64,000 nucleotides of DNA. It comes from Enterococcus sp. DIV0660C (GTDB taxonomy: Bacteria > Bacillota > Bacilli > Lactobacillales > Enterococcaceae). This document shows positions 7,990 through 16,203 of this stretch, one piece after another. How positions within the stretch are numbered: position 1 is the stretch's first letter; each line of letters begins with the position of its first letter. The notes under the pieces are model-generated. The model was not told where the DNA came from, did not search any database, and worked only from the letters and a program-made list of their open reading frames with translations. The position numbers and the translations under genes were made by a program. The stretch covers positions 1 through 64,000 of the forward strand of contig NZ_JAFLWA010000003.1 in assembly GCF_017316125.1 (NCBI RefSeq), written 5' to 3'.

Positions 7990-10626
7990 ATGAAAGATAT
8001 TTACACAGTCGCACATACCCATTGGGATTTTGAATGGTATTTTACCCGTCAAGAAGCGCGCGTTCAATTTATTTTCCATATGGATGAAGTTTTAGAAGCT
8101 TTAGAAACAAATCAATTAGATTATTATACGCTTGATGGTCAAATGTCGATTATTGAAGATTATTTAGCTCTGTTTCCAGAAAAAGAAGCAGATATCAAAA
8201 AATTTGTGACAGCAGGACGCTTGTTCATTGGTCCATGGTTCACACAAATTGATGAGATGACTACGTCAGGTGAATCGATTGTTCGTAATCTAAAAATTGG
8301 AATTGCAGAGGCCAAAGCATTAGGTGGTGTGATGCGAGTTGGTTATCTACCAGACTCTTTTGGACAAGGACAAGATATGCCAAAAATTTATCAAGGATTT
8401 GATATTTCTCACGCATTGTTTTGGCGAGGAATGCCAAGAGAAGCGGAAGCTCGTTACTTTTACTGGTCAAGCAATGATGGCTCAAAAGTCTTAACAGCAA
8501 ATATCAAAAACGGATACTATGCTGGTGTGGAATTGGTTGAGCAAAATCAATTTGATGATCTTGCAGAAAAAATCAGTACACAGACACCAAGTGAAACACA
8601 TTTGTTACCAGTAGGTGGTGACCAACGAGCAGTTGACTTTGATTTGAAACAACGAATCAATTTAGCCAATCAAGAAAGCAAAGCAACGACTCGATTCATT
8701 GAAAGCAACTATCCGATTTTCTTTAAATCTTTAGAAAATGAATCTGAAAAACTTCCTGAGTTCTCTGGAGAATTTATTGAACCGTCTGATTCAAAAATCC
8801 ATCGTGGCATTTATTCTTCTAGATATGATTTGAAACAGGTTTACGATCGATTAGAACGTAGCTTGACGTATCAATTAGAACCATTATCTGTCGTAGCAGC
8901 AAATCATGGTATTCCTGTCAAACAAGGACTGATTACAAGCTTGTGGAAAATCGTTGCCAGAGGACAAGCCCATGATAGTGCAGGTGGATGTAACAGTGAT
9001 AAAACGAATCAAGATATCTATATGCGTGGGATTAACGGATTACAAGAAGCGCAGTCTTGTGTGGATTATTTATTGCGAAAATTGAGCATTTCTTTGAACC
9101 AAGGACAAGAAAATCAAGTATTTCTTTGGAATCCATTACCCTTTGAATTGTCAACGATTCGTAAAGTGACACTTTCAACTAAAACACCTGATTTTTCATT
9201 AGTTGATCAAAACGGTGAAAAAGTCGAAATTGAATTGTTAAGTCAAAAACGAGAAAATGCCGCTCTTTTGAGAAGAGATCCAGCAGCGATGAGTGATGAA
9301 CACTACTATGTAAGTGAAGTAGCAATCAAGTGTACATTGCCTTCAATGGGATGGCTTTGTTTTACTGTCGAAGAATCGGCTGCAAGTGTACCACAGCTTG
9401 CAAAAGCAACGGAGTTAGAAAATGACTGGTATGTGATCCAATTAAAAGAAGGAAAACTAAACCTCTACTCAAAAGAATTGAAGAAATGGTACCATGATTT
9501 CTTATGGTTTGAAGACAGTGGTGATGAAGGCGACACTTATGATTATTCACCAGCGTTTAATGACTGGTTCCTAGAACTTGATTTTGCACAGCATCAACAA
9601 GTAGTGGTTGAACAAGGCAACTTGATTAGTCGAATGACGATTGAGGGAGAATGGGCATTACCTTTTGACTTACGTTCACGAAAAGAACAAGTAACCGATG
9701 GAACAGTCAGCTATACGATGGTTCTGGAATGCAACAAACAAACGAACTTGCTCGATGTGCATCTAACTTTAGATAATCAAGTCCTTGATCATCGTTTACG
9801 TTTGATGATAGCAACCAAAACAGCGGCAAATGTTTCTACAAGTGATACGCCATTTGGCATCATCCAACGACCAATTGAAGAAAAACATCTACCTGATTGG
9901 AAAGAAATTGGCTATAAAGAAGAACCAACAAGTATGCGACCAATGTTACATCTTGCCAATCTTCATGATGAAAAAGAAAGCTGGTCATTTTTAACTAGAG
10001 GTACGAAAGATTTCCAAGTGATCGATGGTGAAAGACAGCAATTAGCAATCACTGTTTTACGTGGTGTGGGTTACTTAGGGCGTCCAGATACGTGGCGAAG
10101 ACCTGGAGATGCTTCGGGACTTCAAACAAAAGTTGTCCCGACACCAGATAGCCAATTAGTGGGAACAATTGTATTTGAAGGAAGCATTGTTTTAGATGAA
10201 CTTTTTGATAGCCAAAAGTTACAAACCAACTATTTAGAAACAACACAAGAAGCGCTTGACTATCAAACGCAGGAATTGAATCGTTTTACAACACCCATCC
10301 AATATTTCCCAGTCAATCCAAAATCACTTGTTGAAGATCCGCGAGGAAAAGTGACAGCTAGTGAGTTGACTGTTGTATTTAGTAGCCTCCAATCAACCAT
10401 TGATGGAACAGGGATCGAATTACGTTTGTACAATTCAACAGATATAGCACAAGAAATACCAGGAAAACTCTCTTTTGATGTACCTGCGGAAGTAAAACTA
10501 CTGAATTTGGAAGGCAAAGTAATTGATTCTGTAGCCAAGAATGTAATAACGTTAGCAATGGATGCTTTCAAGCCAGGTGAGATACGAACATATGGCATTT
10601 TTTTCAATAAACAAGAAATGGAGTAG
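7990..10626 (+). CDS. GH38 alpha-mannosidase
   Basis: This 878-residue cytoplasmic enzyme (no signal peptide) hydrolyses terminal alpha-mannose. The glycoside hydrolase 38 hallmarks are HTHWDFEWYF at the N-terminus (zinc-binding His and Asp), YLPDSFGQGQDMPKI near residue 115 (the Asp is the expected nucleophile), and GQAHDSAGGCNSD near residue 325 (zinc His and Asp). The C-terminal half is beta-sandwich. GAGGAG stands 8 bases before the ATG at 7990. It sits between the PTS gene and a GH125 alpha-1,6-mannosidase, as in streptococcal N-glycan loci, so mannose removal from imported N-glycan pieces is the likely role. Confidence 0.95.
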   Translation: MKDIYTVAHTHWDFEWYFTRQEARVQFIFHMDEVLEALETNQLDYYTLDGQMSIIEDYLALFPEKEADIKKFVTAGRLFIGPWFTQIDEMTTSGESIVRNLKIGIAEAKALGGVMRVGYLPDSFGQGQDMPKIYQGFDISHALFWRGMPREAEARYFYWSSNDGSKVLTANIKNGYYAGVELVEQNQFDDLAEKISTQTPSETHLLPVGGDQRAVDFDLKQRINLANQESKATTRFIESNYPIFFKSLENESEKLPEFSGEFIEPSDSKIHRGIYSSRYDLKQVYDRLERSLTYQLEPLSVVAANHGIPVKQGLITSLWKIVARGQAHDSAGGCNSDKTNQDIYMRGINGLQEAQSCVDYLLRKLSISLNQGQENQVFLWNPLPFELSTIRKVTLSTKTPDFSLVDQNGEKVEIELLSQKRENAALLRRDPAAMSDEHYYVSEVAIKCTLPSMGWLCFTVEESAASVPQLAKATELENDWYVIQLKEGKLNLYSKELKKWYHDFLWFEDSGDEGDTYDYSPAFNDWFLELDFAQHQQVVVEQGNLISRMTIEGEWALPFDLRSRKEQVTDGTVSYTMVLECNKQTNLLDVHLTLDNQVLDHRLRLMIATKTAANVSTSDTPFGIIQRPIEEKHLPDWKEIGYKEEPTSMRPMLHLANLHDEKESWSFLTRGTKDFQVIDGERQQLAITVLRGVGYLGRPDTWRRPGDASGLQTKVVPTPDSQLVGTIVFEGSIVLDELFDSQKLQTNYLETTQEALDYQTQELNRFTTPIQYFPVNPKSLVEDPRGKVTASELTVVFSSLQSTIDGTGIELRLYNSTDIAQEIPGKLSFDVPAEVKLLNLEGKVIDSVAKNVITLAMDAFKPGEIRTYGIFFNKQEME

Positions 10627-10630
10627 TGAC

Positions 10631-11920
10631 GTGATCAATCAAACAGAGTTAATCAATGAAATCCAAAAATATGCAATGACTATTAACTTAAAAGACGAAA
10701 AAGCAACAAAGTTATTTCAACATGCACTCGTTGATACAATTACGAATACTGTTTCTGTAAGAGAAAATGGTGAAATCTTTGTTGCCACAGGTGATATTCC
10801 CGCCATGTGGTTAAGAGATTCAACTTTTCAAGTCTTACCTTATTTAGAAATCGTCCATGAAGTGCCCGCAATCAAACAATTGATTCATGGCGTATTGAAG
10901 CAACAATTAACGTATATCAAGCATGATCCTTATTCTAATGCATTTAACAAGGAAACTGGTGGCGGTCATTACAGTAATGACACGTCAAATATTCCAATTT
11001 CACCATTAGTTTGGGAAAGAAAGTTTGAAATCGATTCATTATGTGCACCATTTTTCTTAGCGTTTCATCTGTACAAAAAAACAGGTTATGAAGCGCATTT
11101 GACACCTGATTTTTGGGCGATTGCTGAGTTGGCAATCGATACGTTCATTACAGAGCAACACCACGAAACATCAGAATACCTTTTCCAACGTACAGATTGT
11201 CCGCCATCGGACACTTTAGCAAGAGAAGGAAAAGGCACACCGATAAGTTATACGGGAATGGTCTGGAGTGGATTTCGTCCAAGTGATGATGCGTGCACCT
11301 ATGGGTACTTCGTCCCAGGAAATTTATTTATTCTAGTTATCTTAGATCAATTACTAGAATTGTTAGCAGTGAAAACGGAAGAAGACCAAGAAGTATTACG
11401 TCAAAAAATCCAGAAGTTACAAAAAGACATATCAGAAGGTGTCCAACAATTTGCTATTTTACATGACGATAATGGTAAAAGTTATTATGCCTATGAGGTA
11501 GATGGTTTGGGAAATCATTTATTTATGGATGATGCAAATGTTCCTAGCTTATTATCTTTACCGTTTTTAGGTTATGTGAAAGAAAACGATCCACTTTATC
11601 AAACGACACGTCAGAAAATTTTAAGTAAAGAAAACCCTTATTATTATTCTGGAACTTACTTGGCAGGAATTGGCAGTCCGCATACACCACCAAATTATGT
11701 ATGGCCGATTTCACTTGCGATGGAAGGCTTGACTTCAACGAATCAAGACTTTGTTGAAGAAAAAATTGATCAAATTGCTAAAACCGACGCTGGAACTTTG
11801 CAGTGTCATGAGGGAGTTGATGTGGATAATCCTGAGAATTATACGAGAGAATGGTTTTCTTGGGCAAATATGACGTATTGTGGTTTGGTTTTCCATTATT
11901 TGAAATTAAATGGAAAATGA
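10631..11920 (+). CDS. GH125 exo-alpha-1,6-mannosidase
   Basis: This 429-residue protein matches the GH125 family (old DUF1237), cytoplasmic exo-alpha-1,6-mannosidases that trim the N-glycan core. Recognisable parts are TGDIPAMWLRDSTFQ near residue 55, GGGHYSNDTSN, RTDCPPSDTL, GFRPSDDACTY and the C-terminal REWFSWANMTYCGLV. The start is the GTG at 10631, with ATGGAG 8 bases upstream; that site lies over the stop of the GH38 gene 4 bases earlier, so the two are translationally close. GH38 and GH125 enzymes together cover alpha-1,3 and alpha-1,6 linkages, and their pairing here supports the N-glycan reading. Confidence 0.93.
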   Translation: MINQTELINEIQKYAMTINLKDEKATKLFQHALVDTITNTVSVRENGEIFVATGDIPAMWLRDSTFQVLPYLEIVHEVPAIKQLIHGVLKQQLTYIKHDPYSNAFNKETGGGHYSNDTSNIPISPLVWERKFEIDSLCAPFFLAFHLYKKTGYEAHLTPDFWAIAELAIDTFITEQHHETSEYLFQRTDCPPSDTLAREGKGTPISYTGMVWSGFRPSDDACTYGYFVPGNLFILVILDQLLELLAVKTEEDQEVLRQKIQKLQKDISEGVQQFAILHDDNGKSYYAYEVDGLGNHLFMDDANVPSLLSLPFLGYVKENDPLYQTTRQKILSKENPYYYSGTYLAGIGSPHTPPNYVWPISLAMEGLTSTNQDFVEEKIDQIAKTDAGTLQCHEGVDVDNPENYTREWFSWANMTYCGLVFHYLKLNGK

Positions 11921-11972
11921 ATTGCTAGTGAGGCTTGACGGGATGTTTTACAGAAAAAGAGGAGAAAACAAA

Positions 11973-13139
11973 ATGAAGAAAATGAAGGTTGGATTTGCTG
12001 CACTCGTTTTTTTTGCTATGGCACTTTTTATTCCTGTAACAGTTCATGGACAAGAACAAGAACATTCAACACAGACGATGGTTTACTATCGAGCTTGGCG
12101 CGATAAAACGATGCAGGGTGTCAACACTAGTTTACCTGATGAAAATTGGTTGACAATGGATGACATTCCTTATGGTATCGACATTGTAAACATCTTTAGT
12201 TATGTACCAAAAGGAGAAGAAGACAAAGCAGCACCATTTTTTGAGGAATTGAAAGAACATTACGTACCTAACTTACATGCACGTGGTGTGAAATTAACCA
12301 AAGCAATTGACTATTCCGAATTGTTGAAAGTCCCTTATGCTGGTTCATTTCCAACAGAACAAGAGTTTGATGCATATGCAAATCAATTACTAGATGAACA
12401 CGTACGTGCTTTTGGTATTGATGGTCTTGATATTGATATGGAAACTTTCCCAAGTGCTGCAGACATCGCTCTTTCAGATGGTGTAATCAAAGCGTTAGCA
12501 AAATACATTGGACCACTGGCGAACAATGGCACCGTTTTTGTTTACGACACGAATGGCTCTAACTTAGCACCTTTACAAAATGTTGCATCAAGTTTCACCT
12601 ATTTAGGATACCAACAGTATGGATCGGATGACACACGAACACAACGTGCAATCAATGATTATGCCAATATCATTGAAAAAGAGCGCTTTATGCCAGGTTT
12701 GACTTTCCCAGAAGAACAAGACAATAATCGTTGGTATGATACAAAAGAACCTTATGAGACAAGTAATATTTATAAAGTAGCAAAATTTACCGCAGATCAT
12801 CAATTATATGGAATGTTTTTATATGCTTTGGATCGAGATGGGCGAACATATCATGCAGATGATTTGAATCATGTTGTGCCATCAAACTTTTTATGGACAA
12901 AAACGGCTATTTTGCAAGCAAAAGGATTCACTTTAGAGCAAGCAAAAAATATTGCGATCCATCATTGGAACCGAGTAAGCGAAGAAGGACCACTAAAAAA
13001 TTCAGTCCTAGAAAAAATAAATTTGGCGCAATCTATTTATGAAGTGAACAAAGTATTATTAGGGTCAAGTAGCGACTTTATAAACGATGGCGCAAGCATC
13101 ACCTATGATCCAATTTATGAATTAACACTTATGAAATAA
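11973..13139 (+). CDS. Secreted GH18 endo-beta-N-acetylglucosaminidase
   Basis: This 388-residue protein has a Sec signal peptide (basic MKKMK, hydrophobic core, likely cleavage after VHG near residue 26) and one GH18 TIM barrel with the catalytic DGLDIDMET (DxxDxDxE). Short enterococcal GH18 enzymes of this type cut the chitobiose core of N-glycans, releasing the glycan from host glycoproteins. It has no LPXTG anchor, transmembrane tail or carbohydrate-binding module, so it should be released into the medium. A GAGGAG site precedes the ATG at 11973. It ends the operon-like run after EIIC, GH38 and GH125 and is followed by a terminator. A chitinase role is possible but less likely given the neighbours. 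Confidence 0.9.
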   Translation: MKKMKVGFAALVFFAMALFIPVTVHGQEQEHSTQTMVYYRAWRDKTMQGVNTSLPDENWLTMDDIPYGIDIVNIFSYVPKGEEDKAAPFFEELKEHYVPNLHARGVKLTKAIDYSELLKVPYAGSFPTEQEFDAYANQLLDEHVRAFGIDGLDIDMETFPSAADIALSDGVIKALAKYIGPLANNGTVFVYDTNGSNLAPLQNVASSFTYLGYQQYGSDDTRTQRAINDYANIIEKERFMPGLTFPEEQDNNRWYDTKEPYETSNIYKVAKFTADHQLYGMFLYALDRDGRTYHADDLNHVVPSNFLWTKTAILQAKGFTLEQAKNIAIHHWNRVSEEGPLKNSVLEKINLAQSIYEVNKVLLGSSSDFINDGASITYDPIYELTLMK

Positions 13140-13175
13140 AAAAAGGTATGGCAAGTAGTTGCCATACCTTTTTTT
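13138..13175. terminator. Bidirectional terminator between GH18 and the oxidoreductase gene
   Basis: A perfect 10-bp stem GGTATGGCAA/TTGCCATACC with loop GTAG is flanked by A and T runs, so it can end both the plus-strand glycosidase operon and the converging minus-strand gene. Confidence 0.92.
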
Positions 13176-13176
13176 G

Positions 13177-13812
13177 CTATTTAGTTAGTGCGTCTGCAAT
13201 TTCCTCTGTTCCTTCGGAAAGAACAATTGTCTTTCGAGAAAAAGCGGAAGTATCAACTAATTGACTTAAGAATGCAGCAACTGTTTGGCGACTGATTGTT
13301 TTAGCAGCTTGTTCACCAGGTTCAGTTAATTGAATGTGTGAAACCTTTTCCTCATTGGTCAAAGTAACTGGTTGAACAATAACATAATCTAAAGTTGTTT
13401 GATGCTTCAACCATTCGTCAGCATAGTGTTTCGTAATGTAGTAGTCGATCATTGAAGCAGGCCAGTTTGCTGGATTATCTGCAAAAACGGCACTAATCAT
13501 TAGGTAACGTTTGACCTCAGCTTGTTCTGACGCACGAATGGTTTTGATTGCACCGTCAAGGTCGACTTGTAATAAGTTTTTTCCTTGAGAACCAGCAGCA
13601 AAAATAACTGTATCGATTTCTTTAAAAGCGTTGACCATTTCTGCTACAGTCCAAGTCAAATCAAATGGAACGTAAGTAACGTTGTTCGCTTCAATTAGTG
13701 ATTGTTTAGCAACATCTCGAACACCAGCAATGATTTGGTGATCCGTCTTTGCAAGGTCTTCAATCAAGTGGCGACCAATTTGACCATTAGCGCCGACAAC
13801 AAAAATATTCAT
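13177..13812 (-). CDS. NAD(P)-binding SDR-like protein (YwnB/YhfK-like)
   Basis: This 211-residue Rossmann protein starts MNIFVVGANGQIGRHL, the atypical short-chain dehydrogenase NADP-binding loop, and contains VIFAAGSQGKN and YYITKHYADEWL, where the Tyr-x-x-x-Lys pattern survives as YITK. Homologues such as YwnB/YhfK act as flavin or biliverdin-like reductases or stress proteins; I cannot name the substrate. An AAGGAAG site lies 7 bases before the ATG. It is monocistronic, convergent with the GH18 gene and sharing its terminator. Confidence 0.8.
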   Translation of the reverse strand: MNIFVVGANGQIGRHLIEDLAKTDHQIIAGVRDVAKQSLIEANNVTYVPFDLTWTVAEMVNAFKEIDTVIFAAGSQGKNLLQVDLDGAIKTIRASEQAEVKRYLMISAVFADNPANWPASMIDYYITKHYADEWLKHQTTLDYVIVQPVTLTNEEKVSHIQLTEPGEQAAKTISRQTVAAFLSQLVDTSAFSRKTIVLSEGTEEIADALTK

Positions 13813-14120
13813 AGGAATCTTCCTTTCCGTTCAATTTCTTTCGAACTCATAGTAACACGAAGTTATTTAAATGTTCAGTGTTAACCCTTGGAAGGGAATG
13901 AAAAAGAAAGATAATATATCAAAGTAGAAAATGAGTTGAATAGTCTAAGAATATTAGTCAAGACTTAATTTAGAGCCAATAAACTAATAAACTGATATTT
14001 ATATAAAGCCTAGCAAATTTTTAGTATCCTCTCTGCGTAATTTAATTCTTTCTGACTATGAAATATTACCTTATAATGTGAGTTATTAATTATAGAAGTA
14101 ATAGCTGTATGCTATATATT

Positions 14121-14140
14121 TTTTGTAAACGTTTACAAAA
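14121..14140 (+). promoter_or_regulatory. Perfect palindromic cre-like operator
   Basis: TTTTGTAAACGTTTACAAAA is a perfect 20-base palindrome that contains the CcpA consensus TGTAAACGTTTACA. It lies 20 bases before the start codon of the secreted protein and about 45 bases after a TATAAT (14072-14077), a roadblock position. Another LacI-family regulator could also use it. Confidence 0.65.
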
Positions 14141-14159
14141 AATATGGGGGAGTGTTAAA

Positions 14160-14733
14160 ATGAAAAAAGTTAAACTAATTATTACGATGTTGTCTTGTAT
14201 GTTGCTACTGAGTATATTAGCCCCAGGTACTTCTCAAGTTATCTATGCTTCAGAAAATGATGATAGTATAGAAACAAATAAAATGTTTCAACCAGAGAAG
14301 ATAACCATACTTGATTCAATCACTTATAGTAAATTATGATGGTGCTGAAGTCAAAATGTGCTATGCAGTTCAAACTCTAGGTGATTATATAGTACCATTA
14401 GGTAATGGATGGTCAGAAAAATTTGTGAATGGTGGTATTAATGAGTACGCAACCACTAAGGCAGGTTTAGCAAACTTAAGAGATTATTTAGGCGGTGCCG
14501 CTGTAGGATTTGCTGTGAATGGGGCAGCCTATGGAGCGGTAATTGGTGGAGTTATGGGGGGTGTCGTCGGTGTTATTATTGGAGCTGGGATATTAAGTAA
14601 TCGTTGTAATCAAGGACAGGCTGACATTAAAGCTATGATTAATAAAGGTAGAACAAAAGGTGGTATTCGACTGACGTTAACAGCAGAATTTCCCATTTGT
14701 AGCCTTGATTCACAAACACAATGTGCTATCTGA
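14160..14733 (+). pseudogene. Frameshifted secreted glycine-zipper protein, bacteriocin-like
   Basis: Two overlapping frames seem to be one gene. The first (14160-14339) follows a GGGGGAG site and encodes a Sec signal peptide (MKKVKLIITMLSC..., likely cleavage near IYA-SE) plus a short linker. It meets TGA at 14337. The +1 frame, open from 14305, continues to 14733 with a central Gly/Ala/Val-rich membrane-like stretch (about residues 62-90 of the second part) and four Cys residues. Removing one A from the AAA at 14331-14333 would join them into about 190 residues. I do not recognise the family; a pore-forming bacteriocin or toxin is a guess. A programmed frameshift or sequencing error is possible. 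Confidence 0.6.
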
Positions 14734-14774
14734 TAATGTAATGATTATACGATAGCTGATAGGAGTTTACGTAT

Positions 14775-14867
14775 ATGTTTCCGATGAGAAATTTTCTGAT
14801 CTTTTCGACCGTTTTTGTAGTAATATTGCTGTTTATAAAATACTATAAAAATAATCGAAGAAAATAG
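14775..14867 (+). CDS. 30-residue single-span membrane peptide
   Basis: An AGGAG site (14761-14765) stands 9 bases before an ATG that opens a 30-codon frame: MFPMRNFLIFS, a hydrophobic stretch of about 14 residues, and a strongly basic tail KYYKNNRRK. It follows the frameshifted secreted protein by about 40 bases in the same direction. The shape fits a small immunity peptide or a membrane toxin, but I recognise no family, and chance cannot be excluded for so short a frame. Confidence 0.5.
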   Translation: MFPMRNFLIFSTVFVVILLFIKYYKNNRRK

Positions 14868-14919
14868 TTTTCGACTATTTGGAAAGTAACTATTAAAAAT
14901 TAAATACATAATGAACAAT

Positions 14920-14980
14920 AAAAAAATGGGAGTAAAGTTAATCATCTTTGCGTTTCACCGCTAAAGACGGTGGCAAAGAC
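14920..14980 (-). terminator. Terminator of the holin-like toxin transcript
   Basis: On the minus strand TCTTTGC-ACCG pairs with CGGT-GCAAAGA, with a few unpaired bases in the stem, and is followed by an AT stretch ending in TTTTTTT (14922-14928). Toxin genes of this family usually end in a hairpin shared with the antisense RNA. Confidence 0.5.
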
Positions 14981-14989
14981 ATTACGATA

Positions 14990-15079
14990 TCAAAAAGAAA
15001 TAGCAACAATCAGACCAATCAATGCGATGGTAAACATACCAAAGCCGAGAATGATTTGAATTGTTTCATAAGCGGACAA
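14990..15079 (-). CDS. Putative holin-like toxin (type I toxin-antitoxin family)
   Basis: The minus strand encodes 29 residues from a TTG at 15079: MSAYETIQIILGFGM, then FTIALIGLIVAISF and a stop. This is the pattern I know from the short holin-like toxins common in Enterococcus, Lactobacillus and Bacillus: a polar N-terminus and one membrane helix. Such peptides depolarise membranes and are silenced by an antisense RNA. The usual Lys/Asn-rich tail is missing here, so the copy may be shortened. An extended -10 (TGCTATAAT) lies on the minus strand at 15165-15173, and a hairpin TCTTTGC/GCAAAGA with a T run follows the stop. I see no clear ribosome site, so activity is uncertain. Confidence 0.7.
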   Translation of the reverse strand: MSAYETIQIILGFGMFTIALIGLIVAISF

Positions 15080-15173
15080 AAGGGTAGCGTCCAGTACGTA
15101 TATTCACAAGCACTACCACGTTTCAAGAAGCAATCACCGTCATTCAACTTCACTGTCAAATTTGATTATAGCA

Positions 15174-15222
15174 TAAGCCTTCCTAAACATAAGTAAATGT
15201 TTGGGAAGGCTTTCTTTTTTAT
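15174..15222 (+). terminator. Plus-strand terminator opposite the toxin promoter
   Basis: AAGCCTTCC-AAACAT pairs with ATGTTT-GGGAAGGCTT, followed by TCTTTTTT. No plus-strand gene precedes it closely, so it may end an antisense RNA to the toxin mRNA; it overlaps the region where the toxin promoter would lie. Confidence 0.75.
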
Positions 15223-15278
15223 TGCTTTCTTTTGTTTAATGAATGTGAGAAAAGCTAGACTAATCATTCAGGGAGATC

Positions 15279-15552
15279 GTTTTTGAAGCTAAATGCTTTG
15301 CACTACAACCTTTTTCTACGGTGTTCAAGAAGTAACTCCTTCCAAATAAGCCTAAATTACTCAAAAATTTGGGAAGCAATTTCTGGTAATTTTTTCTTAT
15401 TTATTGGAGCTGGGCACTTCTTTCACAACCTTTTACACGGTGTTCCCCAAGCAACTTCTCGAAATAATTCATAACTGTCCAAAAATATGGCAAGCTATTT
15501 TTGTCAGTTGCTTATTATTTTTTCGAAGCTGAACGCTTGGAGCCACAACCTT
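15279..15552 (-). repeat. Intergenic repeat, copy 3, two units after the ECF S component
   Basis: On the minus strand, directly after the ECF gene, come one unit of the GGACAG-hairpin subtype (AAGGTTGTGGCTCCAAGCG to TTGCTTGGGGAACACCGTG) and one unit of the CAAATTTTTGAG subtype ending CTTCTTGAACACCGTAG. A third unit start (AAGGTTGTAGTGCAAAGC) follows and breaks off. It is the longest copy after the murB array. Confidence 0.9.
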
Positions 15553-15554
15553 TT

Positions 15555-16190
15555 TTACAATTCTTGCGTAGGATTTACCTTAATCAACTTAAGAAGAACA
15601 CTTGCCACAGCTGCAGTTGCTAGTCCTGCAACAATTGCCTCAGGAATTCCACTAGTAAAGATCACAGCAAGAATCGCCGAGTAGACCGCATTTGCACTTG
15701 CACCAATTACCTGAGCATAATCTTGTTGGAATAAAAAATAAATCAAATTCATTACTAAAATCGTATTTGTAAGTGAGCCGACCAATCCTGCGATAAATAA
15801 GGAAACAGGAGAAGTATTTCTCTTAGAAAAGCGCTTGATACCTAAATAAACAAAGTAGGGAACGATACCAATCAAAATTCTTGGAATAAAAACCACCAGC
15901 AATGCTTTCCAACTACCTTGAGTGGTACCAATCACAGGAACTAAAGGAGAAAAAACAAAGGAAAGTGGGGTTTGGATAATGGTGCTACGGATTAAGCTGA
16001 TGAAGCCGAAGACCCCACCAAGAAATGCACCTAATCTTGGCCCTAAAACGATTGATGCAATAATGACTGGAATATGCATCGTCGTTGCATTGATTGGACC
16101 AATCGGAATAAAACCGAGTGGTGTGACTGCTAGTAAGATAAGAATAGCTAAAAACATTGCGGTTAAAGTGAAATTTTTAGTGTTTTTCAT
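15555..16190 (-). CDS. ECF transporter S component, probably pantothenate (PanT)
   Basis: This 211-residue membrane protein with about six hydrophobic segments has the S-component N-terminal pattern (LTAMFLAILILLAVTPLGF, then GPINATTMHIPVIIAS). S components bind a vitamin and work with a shared EcfAAT module encoded elsewhere. It follows coaB and coaC on the same strand after 13 bases, and ECF S proteins linked to these genes are pantothenate transporters, so PanT is the likely identity. GAGGAGG stands 7 bases before the ATG at 16190; the in-frame GTG just before it is too close to that site. Confidence 0.85.
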   Translation of the reverse strand: MKNTKNFTLTAMFLAILILLAVTPLGFIPIGPINATTMHIPVIIASIVLGPRLGAFLGGVFGFISLIRSTIIQTPLSFVFSPLVPVIGTTQGSWKALLVVFIPRILIGIVPYFVYLGIKRFSKRNTSPVSLFIAGLVGSLTNTILVMNLIYFLFQQDYAQVIGASANAVYSAILAVIFTSGIPEAIVAGLATAAVASVLLKLIKVNPTQEL

Positions 16191-16203
16191 CACTTTTCCT
16201 CCT

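Noticed and set aside
14948-15196. Plus-strand open frame of about 80 codons opposite the holin-like toxin
   Set aside because: No ribosome site, and its Lys/Asn/Ser-rich peptide is the antisense reading of a recognisable toxin gene.
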